Below are positions 18,491-26,976 of a stretch of 64,000 nt of DNA, one piece after another (the first letter of the stretch is position 1; each line of letters starts with the position of its first letter). Where the stretch lies: assembly GCF_013618475.1 (NCBI RefSeq), contig NZ_JABJVN010000001.1:868001-932000 (forward strand). The letters run 5' to 3'. The notes under the pieces were generated by a model, which was not told where the DNA came from, did no database searches, and saw only the letters and a program-made list of their open reading frames with translations. The DNA comes from Saccharibacillus deserti. GTDB lineage: Bacteria > Bacillota > Bacilli > Paenibacillales > Paenibacillaceae. The position numbers and the translations under genes are program-made.

Positions 18491-19381
18491 ATGTCTATTA
18501 CTCAAATCGCGGTATTCGTCCGGGTTGCCGAAACGCTCAGCTTCACCCGAGCGGCAGAGGAACTGCATATGAGCCAGCCTGCCGTCAGCCATGCGATTGC
18601 AGCGATCGAGACGGAGCTTGCGACCCGGCTGCTGCTGCGCGATCGTCGGCGTGGCGTAGCCCTGACCGCAATCGGGGAGCAGGTACTGCCCCAATTTCGC
18701 GCCATGCTGCAGCGTATGGACAAAGTCCACCAACAGGTCGCCGCAGAAAAAGGGATCGAAACGGGCCGGGTATCGGTTGGGGCTTTTCCTTCGGCGTCCG
18801 CCTATTTTTTGCCGACCCTGATCCAGGAAATCCGTGCCCATTATCCGAATCTTCATTTCGATCTGCATGAAGGAACGGCCGACGAGATTCGCGAAGGGCT
18901 GCACGAGCGCAAATACGATATCGGATTTGTACTGCTACCGGCGCCGGGACTGGATACCGTACAGCTGGCCGACAGCCGGATGCTTCTGCTGCTGCCCGAC
19001 AGCCATCCCCTGCTCGTCCAAGAAAAGGTGGCGATTGGTGATTTGGAAGGAGAAGATCTGATCCTCTGCCGGGGAGGCCACGAAGTTGCCGTACTGCACG
19101 CCTTTGAGCAGGCCGGGGTTGATGCGCAGATTACGTTTACGACTCAAAATGTGAGTACGATGGTGGGCATGGTCGACCAGAAATTGGGCATCGGGATCGT
19201 ATCGGAAATGGCTCTGTCCACACATCCGCATACTCTGCAGGTTCGTGATATCGTGCCGCCGATCGTTCGCGGAATCGGCGCCGCTTTGTCTTCGATCGAA
19301 GAAGCTTCACCGGCGGTGCGCTTGTTTTTGGAGACAGCGGTCCGTAAATTCGTGCGAACGCATGATCCCGTTTTGCAATGA
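18491..19381 (+). CDS. LysR family transcriptional regulator
   Basis: A 296-residue LysR-type regulator with the N-terminal helix-turn-helix (LSFTRAAEELHMSQPAVSHAIAAIE) and a periplasmic-binding-like effector domain. I place the start at ATG 18491 because it gives the canonical LysR N-terminus; AAGGAG lies 14 bases upstream, further than usual, and an alternative ATG at 18455 has no clear site. It is divergent from the EamA exporter and probably regulates it. Confidence 0.88.
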   Translation: MSITQIAVFVRVAETLSFTRAAEELHMSQPAVSHAIAAIETELATRLLLRDRRRGVALTAIGEQVLPQFRAMLQRMDKVHQQVAAEKGIETGRVSVGAFPSASAYFLPTLIQEIRAHYPNLHFDLHEGTADEIREGLHERKYDIGFVLLPAPGLDTVQLADSRMLLLLPDSHPLLVQEKVAIGDLEGEDLILCRGGHEVAVLHAFEQAGVDAQITFTTQNVSTMVGMVDQKLGIGIVSEMALSTHPHTLQVRDIVPPIVRGIGAALSSIEEASPAVRLFLETAVRKFVRTHDPVLQ

Positions 19382-19420
19382 CCCGGAAGCGTTTCATCCA
19401 GGCTTGAGGAGGCAAATACA

Positions 19421-19768
19421 ATGACGGAGAATCAGCGGAATACAGAACCTTTCACACGGGTTACGCATGGCGAGATCCAGGCTTCGGTAATTCTGGAGGC
19501 GGGCTCCTACAAGAACGAATGGTTTGAAAGGCGGGCGGAAGAAGGGGTCACGGGCAGCGGGTCCGATTGGGCGTCACTGGCGGACGTTTTTTTGCAGGAG
19601 AAAATGCCCCATCTGGACGGAATCGTCAAATTCGACCCGGAGAGCAGTATGTTTGCCGCTTATTCGGGTGATCCCGAATCGTTGAGATTGTTCATCTACG
19701 GGTTCAAGGATGCGTGCGAAGACGATGTCCTGATTCGAAGTTTGTTTTCACGGGCAATATTGGACTGA
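19421..19768 (+). CDS. Orphan Imm51-type immunity protein
   Basis: A 115-residue acidic cytoplasmic protein. The pattern EGVTGSGSDWASLADVFLQ, MPHLDGIVKFDPESSMFAAYSGD, and a C-terminal F-x-x-ACEDD-x-x-I-x-x-LFSRA agrees with my memory of the Imm51 immunity family, whose members protect against polymorphic toxins. No toxin gene lies beside it in this window. ATG 19421 is preceded by GAGGAGGC. It lies 39 bases after the LysR gene but is probably independent of it. Confidence 0.7.
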   Translation: MTENQRNTEPFTRVTHGEIQASVILEAGSYKNEWFERRAEEGVTGSGSDWASLADVFLQEKMPHLDGIVKFDPESSMFAAYSGDPESLRLFIYGFKDACEDDVLIRSLFSRAILD

Positions 19769-20013
19769 AGGTTGAGCCGCCCGGGACAAACCCGGTACAA
19801 GCGGAGTCTTAATCCGTGTTTGTATGAGAAAAGTCCCGCGTACACAATTCGTTCAAATGTCCGTTGCCGTTTGGCAGCCGTCTTGATAGGATAGGAAAGC
19901 TTGGTTTTAAGCTCTTTTTGGGCGTATAGGATCAAAATTGCGTTGCAAAAAGCCTTTTGGTTTAATAACCCAAAGAGACCAACAAACAGAAATACATACA
20001 GGAGGGGTACATA

Positions 20014-20904
20014 ATGAAGAAACTTTGGACGGCCGCATTTTCGGCCATGATCGTCGCTAGCCTGGCGGCATGCGGAAACAATGAGGAAAAAGCCGCCGAA
20101 CCGGCAGCTGCTCCGGCGGAGACGCCGGCAGCGGAAACACCTGCAGCGGAAACACCCGCCGCAGAAACGCCTGCAGCCGAAACAGCCGGCGTTCCGACAG
20201 CGGAAGAGCTGCTCAATAAAGCCCAGGAAGCCAGCAAAGAACTGAAAAGCTACAACATGGTAGCCGACGTCGATCAAAGCTACACCCTGAACGGCGAAGA
20301 AACGGTTTCCAAAACATCGATGAATACGGATATGATTGTCGATCCGATCAGCGCTTATCAGCAAATCACGACTGAAAGCGCGGGAACAAAAAGCGAAATC
20401 AAACAGTACATTACGAAAGACGCGATCTATACGGGCATGGACGACCAGTGGACAAAGCTGCCGGAAGAAAACCGTGAACAGGTAATGGCTTCGCTGGAAA
20501 GCACAGCCAACCTGGAAAATTCGTTTGAGCAGTTCAAGTCGGTTGCCGAAGATATGAAAGTGACCGAAGAAGGCGACGATTATATCCTGACCGCGAATCT
20601 GTCGGGCGACAAGATCAAATCGATGGCTTCGAAAGTACTGGGTCAATCCGGTACGGACGAAGAGTCGGCCGCCGCTCTGGATCAGATGAATATCGAAGAA
20701 ATGAAGTTGACGTATGCCGTAAACAAAGAAACTTCTTATCCGACCCAATCGGTTGTCGACATGACAATGTCGATGAACGGCGATGCGGGCGAAGGTACGG
20801 AGATGAATATGAGCATGCATATGGTTATGGACAGCACAATTTCCAAGCACAACGAGATTAAAGCGATTGAAATTCCGAAAGAAGTTGTCGACGGCGCCCA
20901 ATAA
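20014..20904 (+). CDS. DUF6612-like lipoprotein with PAAET repeat linker
   Basis: A 296-residue secreted lipoprotein. The signal peptide ends in the lipobox LAAC, followed by a Pro/Ala/Glu/Thr linker with four copies of PAAET (20125-20184). The folded part (AEELLNKAQEASKELKSYNMVADVDQSYTLNG onward) matches the LolA/LppX-like fold of DUF6612 proteins, which may bind a lipid or other hydrophobic ligand; that function is not established. A paralogue lies at 32479-33366. ATG 20014 is preceded by AGGAGGGG. A strong terminator follows. Confidence 0.82.
   Translation: MKKLWTAAFSAMIVASLAACGNNEEKAAEPAAAPAETPAAETPAAETPAAETPAAETAGVPTAEELLNKAQEASKELKSYNMVADVDQSYTLNGEETVSKTSMNTDMIVDPISAYQQITTESAGTKSEIKQYITKDAIYTGMDDQWTKLPEENREQVMASLESTANLENSFEQFKSVAEDMKVTEEGDDYILTANLSGDKIKSMASKVLGQSGTDEESAAALDQMNIEEMKLTYAVNKETSYPTQSVVDMTMSMNGDAGEGTEMNMSMHMVMDSTISKHNEIKAIEIPKEVVDGAQ
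20113..20184 (+). repeat. 15-base tandem repeat encoding PAAET units
   Basis: Four complete in-frame units encode PAAET, preceded by a partial PAET. The codons differ between copies (for example CCG, CCT and CCC for proline), so the array is not a fresh expansion. It forms the flexible linker between membrane anchor and folded domain. Confidence 0.85.
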
Positions 20905-20934
20905 CGGGACGTTTCGCCGCTTTTTCCGGGTCGG

Positions 20935-20967
20935 ACCGGCCGCGCGTCAAACGCGGCCGGTTTTTTT
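20935..20967 (+). terminator. Rho-independent terminator after the DUF6612 lipoprotein
   Basis: ACCGGCCGCG pairs perfectly with CGCGGCCGGT across a 7-base loop, followed by seven T. Confidence 0.93.
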
Positions 20968-21070
20968 GTGCGTACCCGGGGCTTTGGGCACATGAATATC
21001 TTCCCACGGTGTAGGTTATCGGATATGCTAGAAAAAAGAAAGAATCGTGCGGCCAAAGGTGGAATCGGAC

Positions 21071-24000
21071 ATGAAAACAATCGATCATTTTGACATCATA
21101 GAAACTTTTTCCGAATGTGGCCGCAAAGCTGTATACCGCGCCGTACGTAGAGAATCCGGTGAGAAAGTCATCTTGAAGGTTCTTTGCGCGGGTACCGCCG
21201 ATGCGGAAGAGGTGCTGCGCTTCAAAAGGGAGTACCGTCTGCTAAAACGTCTGAATGAAGAAATCCGGGGCGTGGTCCGTCCGCTTCGGCTGGAAGAACG
21301 GGGCGGGCTGCTGCTGTTGGAAATGGAAGATATCGGCGGCATTTCGCTGGACCGAATCGGCAGCGAAGGATCGGTCGACCAACAGACACGGCTTCGGACA
21401 ATGATCGAATTCATCGATATTTTGGGCGAAGTCCATACCCGGGGGGTGATTCACAAAGACATCAAACCGGCCAATCTGATCTGGAATCGTGCGGCCGGCG
21501 AACTCCGGCTGATCGATTTCGGCCTGTCCGCCGAGGCTGCGCAGGGCGAAGAAGTTTCGCCTCACCCGGTGCAGCCGGAAGGAAGCCTCGCTTACATGTC
21601 TCCGGAACAGACCGGACGGACCAATCGGAGGATCGATTATCGCAGCGACTATTACGCCCTCGGCGTTACTCTGTACGAAATGGCGGCCGGACTTCGGCCT
21701 TACCGCGAAGAGACGGCTCTGGAGTACTTGTATTCGCTGTTGGCCAAGACTCCCGTTTCGCCGTATGAAGCCGCACCGCAGCGTGTCTCGAAAGCTTTAT
21801 CGGGTATCATCATGAAGCTGATGAGCAAGTCGCCCGAAGATCGTTATCAGACCGCGTACGGGATCCGGTCGGATCTGCAGCGCTGCCTGGCGGGGGAAGA
21901 AGAATTCGAACCGGGCTCCCGGGACACGGCGGCTCTTTTTCGCCTGCCGCCTTCCCTGTACGGCAGAAGCGAAGAGCTGCGTCTGGCGGAAGAAGCGTTT
22001 GCCGCATCTGCCGGCGCGGCGCCGAGACTGGTTCTGGTGTCGGGGGAAGCCGGAGCAGGCAAGACCTCGTTCGTGCGCGAACTCCTTCCCGCCGTAGTAC
22101 GGGAGAACGGACGATTTGCCGAAGGCAAATGCGATGCCTATCAGCGCAGCTTTCCGCATGCGGCTTTCGTACAGGCGCTGCGCGGCTTGATCGTGCAGAT
22201 GGCCTCGGAACTTGACGGCGTAAGGCCAAGCGATTCGGAGACGGCGAGAAGTCTGCGCCGGGAACTTGATGGCAACGGCGCGCTCATGCTGCGGCTGATC
22301 CCCGAACTTGAAGCCTGGATCGGCAGTCAGCCGGAGCCTGCCGGACTCGGCCCGGCGGAAGATACGAACCGGTTCTTTATGACGGCTGCCGCATTTGTGC
22401 GCGGGCTGCTGGATGGAGGACGTCCGCTGCTGCTGTTTCTAGACGATATGCACCGGGCCGATCCCGCCGAATTTGAATGGATGGAGCGTCTGCTGCTTGA
22501 TCCGCAGCTGCGCGGACTCTGCGTCGTCTGCGCTTATCGTGCGGACGAGATCGGGGAGAATCATGCGCTGCTTCAGGCCGAAACCCGTATCCGTGCGAGG
22601 CGCAGCGTCACCAAGCTTCGGATCGGGCCGCTGTCGAAGCGGGAACTGGAAGCGCTGGCTGCCGATACGCTGCATACGGATGTCGAACGCGTCGCGCCTT
22701 TGGCCGAGTGGCTTCGGCAGCAGACCCGAGGCAATGCGCTGTTTGCCAGAGAAATGCTGCGGGAGCTGCACCGGGACGGACTTCTCTTTTTTGCCCCGCT
22801 GCAGGGCGGATGGGAATGGGATGCCCGGCGTGCCGCCGAAATTGAAGTCGGAGAAGATGTGCTTGAACTGCTGATGGAACGACTGCGGCATCTCGGACGG
22901 GATACGCTTGGCGTTCTGGCCTTGGGGGCGGTGCTTGGCATAGGGTTCACCCGGGAGGGACTGGCCGGGATCGCGGACGGCGATGCCGATCTGATCGACC
23001 GCTGTTTGAAGGAAGCGCTGAGCGAAGAACTGATCGTCGCGGATTGCACCGGCGTTTCCGTAGGAGAAACCCTTCCGGCCGGCGGGATATACGGGGCGGC
23101 AGAACTTCGTTCCTCCGATCATCTGCAGGTGCGTTTCCGTTTCCGGCATGACCGTATTCAGCAGGCCGCCTACGAGCTGCGAACACCCGAGGAAATCGGC
23201 CGGCTGCATCTGCGGATCGGTCGTATGCGGCTTCGCGAGATCGAAAATCAGCCTTCCGGCAGCGAAGAGCAGCACCTGGAAGCGGCCGCCCATCTGAACG
23301 AAGGCCGCTTCTGGATCGAAACCGAAGAAGAGCGGCTCCGGTTGATCCGGTTGAATATTCGGGCTGCGGCAGCGGCCAAGTCCGCTTACGGTTACGATAC
23401 GGCCCTGCGCTTCACGGGTACGGCTCTCGAAATGCTGGGTACGGACCGCTGGGAAAGACATGCCGGGTTTGCCCGCGAAGTTCTTGTGCTTCATGCGGAA
23501 TGCGCTTACTTGTGCAGACAGGTTGAAGAAGCGGATACGGCCTGCGGCGAGCTGCTGGTCCGTACTCGCGATTCGCTCGAAGCGGCGAAACTTTACGAGA
23601 TGCAGGCCGCCTATTACTTTTATCTGGGCTTGATGCAGGAATCGATCCGCGCGGGAAGACAGGGCCTGGAAAAGCTGGGAATTCGTCTGCCCGAACGGGC
23701 CGGCATGCCTTCGGTGCTGTCCGAACTGGCCGCAGTCAAGCTCAAGCTGGCCGGAACTTCGATTCGCAGGCTGGAGAGCGGCGCCGAGATGAGCGATATC
23801 CGGGTCAAATTGGCGATGCGGCTGCTGATCGGCATATTCCCGCCTGCGTTTATCTCGGGCGAGCAGTCTTTGTTCGGCTTGATCGTATTGAAAAAAACGG
23901 CACTGACGCTGAAATACGGGATCGCTCCCGAGTCGGCGCTTGCTTTTACCGGTTATGCGCTGCTGCTGTCGGGGATGGGCGATATTCGCGGCGCCTACGA

Positions 24001-26548
24001 TTTCGGCAGTCTGGCTCTGCGCATTAACGAGCGCTTCGACGACCTTCAATCGCGCAGCGCGGCGCAGGTCCTGTTCGCGCTGTTCGCCAGAGTATGGAAA
24101 GAGCCTTGGGACCGGCTGCCGGAAGCTTTCGGGGAAGCGATCGACTCCGGTCTCCGGTCGGGCAATCTGCTGTATTTGGCGCATGCCTGTTTTTATATTC
24201 ATTTGTGGCATCCCGATTTGGACCTGAACGCCCAGATCGAAGAAAGCGGCCGCTATCTGGCGCTGATCCAAAATACCGGGCATCAGGAAGCGTTGGCGAC
24301 AGCCCGCCTGGCGCGGCAGCAGTGGCTCGGCCTTGCCGGGCAGCTGGACGATCCGCTGTCGTTCAACGGGCCGGACTTTAATGAAGAAGCTTGTCTGAAA
24401 CAGTTGGAACAAGCGGATTACCAGTCGGGCATCGCCATCTATCATCTCTACAAAATGAAGCAGCGGTTCACCTGGGGCCGGTACGAAGAGGCGGCCGTAT
24501 CGCTGGAGCGGGCCGAAGCGGTGATCGGAGCTCTGGCGGGTTCGGCGTTTATGGAAGAGTTCTCGCTGTACGCTTTCCTGATCTGCGCCTATGCCGCTCC
24601 TTCGACGGATGCAGGGGTCCGCCGGCGAAGACAAGCCCGGATGCGGCGCGAATTCCGCCGTTTTGTGAGATGGCAGTCGCACAATCCGGCGAATTTTGAT
24701 TGGCATGTGCGTCTGCTTCGGGCGGAACGGGCCCGATTGGCAGGACGAACGGAAGAAGCGCGCCTGCTGTACGATTTGGCTGCGGAAGAAGCGGAGCGCC
24801 GTGCGCCTGTCCGTTACAAAGCGCTCGGATTCGAGCTGGCCGCGGCTTTTCATCTGGACAAGCAGCATGCCGATTACGGCCAGTATCTGTTCGACAAATC
24901 GGTTTATCATTACGCAATCTGGGGAGCCGAAGGCAAAGTCCGCCAGATGAACCCGCGTCGTCCCCGCCCGTCTCCTCTTCGCGAAAGCGGGCGCCTGCGT
25001 CCGGGAGTCCTTACCGCTTCTTCGGAGAGTCTCGATCTCGACGCGCTGCTGCTCGCTTCGCAGGCGATCTCGAAAGAAATCGAACTGGATCATCTGCTGC
25101 AGGTGCTGATGGAGATTGTCATCAAAAATGCGGGCGCCCAGCGGGGATGTATCCTGCTGAGGCAGAGCCCGATGATGGTCGAAGGCCGGTATTTGGCGGA
25201 GCAGGACCGGATTTCGGTTACGGTGCGGGAGACGACGCTGTACGATCGGCTGCCGGAAAAGCTGCTGAAGTCGGTTGAAGAGAACCGGCAGACGATCATT
25301 GTCGATGATGCCGGCTCCGACGGCAGATTGAGCGATGATCCGTATATCCGGATGAATCGTCCCCGCTCGCTGGTCTGTATGCCGCTGATCAACCAGAACA
25401 AGACGGTGGCCGTGATCTATTTGGAGAACAATCTGGTCACGGGCGCTTTTACGCAGGAGCGAATGAAGATTATCAATCTGCTGTCCCGGGATATGGTCTT
25501 TTCGCTGGAGAACGCCAGTCTATACGAAGAACTCGAACAATCCGAAGCGAAATACCGCGAGCTGGTGGACAATATGCAGGACGGCATTTTTATGATTCAA
25601 GGCGGACGCTTCGTGTATGTCAACAATGCTTTGGCCGATATGGTTGGCTATCGTACCGAAGAAATGCTGGGTGCGCGGTACGACGCGTTTATCCATCCGA
25701 GAGATACGGAGCGGATCCAACAGTACTACCGGAACCGAATCGAAGGCAAGGAAGCTCCGCAGGAATACGAATCGGCTCTGCTGCATCGCGACGGCATACG
25801 GATGATCATGGCGATCCATAAAGTGGCCGGCGTGTCTTATCGCGGACAGCCGGCCGTGCAGGGAACGGTCAAAGACATTACCGCGCGCAAAAAAGCCGAG
25901 CAGGAGCTGAAACGGCATAAAGACCATCTTGAGGAAATCGTGGCCGAACGGACAGAAGAGCTTGAGCGCAATAACGAAGAGCTGAACCGTTCACTGAATC
26001 TGATCGAGAAGCTATCCGTTACCGACGAGCTGACCGGATTGTACAATCGGAGACATTTTAATACCGTTTTTGCCGAAATTATCGTCCGGGCGAACAGCGG
26101 AAGCAAAGCGCTTGCTTATCTGATGCTGGATATCGATTATTACAAAAAGTACAACGATACCTACGGGCATTACGAAGGAGACCACGTACTGCGGCTCCTG
26201 GGCGAAGTACTGCAGGGGCTTTCTCCGGAAGAACGCCATTTTGCTTTTCGTCTGGGAGGCGAAGAGTTCGGCGTGCTGCTGCCCGGCATGGAAAAAGAAG
26301 AAGCATGGGCCTACGCGGAAAAACTGCGTGCAGGCATCGAAGCCCTGGAAATCGCACATGTACAAAATCCGCAGCAGGGCATCGTGACGGCTTCGGTCGG
26401 TGTCGTGTGGGGACGCGGTCCGGGGCTGGACGGGGAAGAGCTGTACAAATTGGCCGACGAAGCGATGTACGTTTCGAAGCACGGCGGCCGCAACCGGGTG
26501 ACGATGATCGAAAAGGACGGCGGAAACGTCCGGACGGCTTCGCCGTGA
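21071..26548 (+). CDS. Ser/Thr kinase-AAA ATPase-GAF-PAS-GGDEF signalling protein (diguanylate cyclase)
   Basis: A 1825-residue soluble multidomain protein. Residues 1-270 are a Ser/Thr kinase: Lys36 in VILKVL, catalytic loop HKDIKPANL at 128 and DFG at 149. Residues about 285-600 are an AAA ATPase with P-loop GEAGAGKT (Lys331) and Walker B LLLFLDD. A long helical TPR-like region follows, then GAF (from about 1320), PAS (from about 1490), a coiled coil, and GGDEF with GGEEF at 1729-1733. The RxxD inhibitory I-site is absent, so feedback inhibition by c-di-GMP is unlikely. Related cyanobacterial and proteobacterial proteins end in histidine kinase instead. ATG 21071 follows AAAGGTGG. It stands alone between terminators. 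Confidence 0.92.
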   Translation: MKTIDHFDIIETFSECGRKAVYRAVRRESGEKVILKVLCAGTADAEEVLRFKREYRLLKRLNEEIRGVVRPLRLEERGGLLLLEMEDIGGISLDRIGSEGSVDQQTRLRTMIEFIDILGEVHTRGVIHKDIKPANLIWNRAAGELRLIDFGLSAEAAQGEEVSPHPVQPEGSLAYMSPEQTGRTNRRIDYRSDYYALGVTLYEMAAGLRPYREETALEYLYSLLAKTPVSPYEAAPQRVSKALSGIIMKLMSKSPEDRYQTAYGIRSDLQRCLAGEEEFEPGSRDTAALFRLPPSLYGRSEELRLAEEAFAASAGAAPRLVLVSGEAGAGKTSFVRELLPAVVRENGRFAEGKCDAYQRSFPHAAFVQALRGLIVQMASELDGVRPSDSETARSLRRELDGNGALMLRLIPELEAWIGSQPEPAGLGPAEDTNRFFMTAAAFVRGLLDGGRPLLLFLDDMHRADPAEFEWMERLLLDPQLRGLCVVCAYRADEIGENHALLQAETRIRARRSVTKLRIGPLSKRELEALAADTLHTDVERVAPLAEWLRQQTRGNALFAREMLRELHRDGLLFFAPLQGGWEWDARRAAEIEVGEDVLELLMERLRHLGRDTLGVLALGAVLGIGFTREGLAGIADGDADLIDRCLKEALSEELIVADCTGVSVGETLPAGGIYGAAELRSSDHLQVRFRFRHDRIQQAAYELRTPEEIGRLHLRIGRMRLREIENQPSGSEEQHLEAAAHLNEGRFWIETEEERLRLIRLNIRAAAAAKSAYGYDTALRFTGTALEMLGTDRWERHAGFAREVLVLHAECAYLCRQVEEADTACGELLVRTRDSLEAAKLYEMQAAYYFYLGLMQESIRAGRQGLEKLGIRLPERAGMPSVLSELAAVKLKLAGTSIRRLESGAEMSDIRVKLAMRLLIGIFPPAFISGEQSLFGLIVLKKTALTLKYGIAPESALAFTGYALLLSGMGDIRGAYDFGSLALRINERFDDLQSRSAAQVLFALFARVWKEPWDRLPEAFGEAIDSGLRSGNLLYLAHACFYIHLWHPDLDLNAQIEESGRYLALIQNTGHQEALATARLARQQWLGLAGQLDDPLSFNGPDFNEEACLKQLEQADYQSGIAIYHLYKMKQRFTWGRYEEAAVSLERAEAVIGALAGSAFMEEFSLYAFLICAYAAPSTDAGVRRRRQARMRREFRRFVRWQSHNPANFDWHVRLLRAERARLAGRTEEARLLYDLAAEEAERRAPVRYKALGFELAAAFHLDKQHADYGQYLFDKSVYHYAIWGAEGKVRQMNPRRPRPSPLRESGRLRPGVLTASSESLDLDALLLASQAISKEIELDHLLQVLMEIVIKNAGAQRGCILLRQSPMMVEGRYLAEQDRISVTVRETTLYDRLPEKLLKSVEENRQTIIVDDAGSDGRLSDDPYIRMNRPRSLVCMPLINQNKTVAVIYLENNLVTGAFTQERMKIINLLSRDMVFSLENASLYEELEQSEAKYRELVDNMQDGIFMIQGGRFVYVNNALADMVGYRTEEMLGARYDAFIHPRDTERIQQYYRNRIEGKEAPQEYESALLHRDGIRMIMAIHKVAGVSYRGQPAVQGTVKDITARKKAEQELKRHKDHLEEIVAERTEELERNNEELNRSLNLIEKLSVTDELTGLYNRRHFNTVFAEIIVRANSGSKALAYLMLDIDYYKKYNDTYGHYEGDHVLRLLGEVLQGLSPEERHFAFRLGGEEFGVLLPGMEKEEAWAYAEKLRAGIEALEIAHVQNPQQGIVTASVGVVWGRGPGLDGEELYKLADEAMYVSKHGGRNRVTMIEKDGGNVRTASP

Positions 26549-26557
26549 ATCCGGCAG

Positions 26558-26602
26558 GACGCGCACACAGAGAGGATGACTCTTTGTCGGCGCGTCTTTT
26601 TT
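26558..26602 (+). terminator. Rho-independent terminator after the GGDEF protein
   Basis: GACGCGC pairs with GCGCGTC, with inner GAGAG/CTCTT pairing, followed by six T. Confidence 0.88.
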
Positions 26603-26875
26603 GGCGCTTCAGGCGTAGAGGCGGCCCGACAGCGCAAAGCGCCGAGGCAAAGTCCGAATCGGCTTATGCGTCTTTGCTATAGTAAGCCATAGCCTGAGGA
26701 TATAGACAGAAAAACGGGACTGGAGGATATGAGAGGCGATCAGGTGGGAGAAACCTTATAGGGCAAGGGATTGCAGGCCAAAGACGCCAAAAGCGGTTTA
26801 TTTCCGTTATCGGTAATTCCGAGGGCTGAACATGGAATTCGCCTATAACGCCTGTTGAAGAGCTTTCGCAGCCGA
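26603..26875. other. Intergenic region with a long interrupted hairpin upstream of metE
   Basis: No gene is recognised in this part of the 428-base gap. At 26805-26850 an interrupted hairpin is visible: CGTTAT pairs with ATAACG and AATTCC pairs with GGAATT around a 13-base loop. I looked for S-box, T-box and cobalamin riboswitch signatures and did not find them. The hairpin lies upstream of the metE promoter, so it is not in that transcript's leader unless another promoter exists. Confidence 0.5.
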
Positions 26876-26905
26876 TTGACACTTCGCCGCACGCTGACCT
26901 ATGAT
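26876..26905 (+). promoter_or_regulatory. Sigma-A promoter of metE
   Basis: A perfect TTGACA (26876-26881), an 18-base spacer and TATGAT (26900-26905) lie about 70 bases before the metE start, giving a leader of roughly 65 bases. Confidence 0.8.
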
Positions 26906-26976
26906 CATACTCAAAGTCCAGGACGGGCCGCCGGAAGGCAGGTACCTCCCAATAACCGGCAGAGAGGAAGATTAAT

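Noticed and set aside
22439-25093. 884-codon open frame on the minus strand inside the kinase-GGDEF gene
   Set aside because: It is antisense to a protein with unbroken recognised domains, and its translation is Gln/Arg/Pro-rich without motifs; high GC content keeps such frames open.
26729-26761. 10-codon leader peptide upstream of metE
   Set aside because: The GGAGG is only two bases from the ATG, there are no methionine or regulatory codons, and it lies upstream of the metE promoter.
26603-26976. S-box, T-box or cobalamin riboswitch before metE
   Set aside because: None of the conserved core motifs was found by eye; a covariance-model search would settle it.
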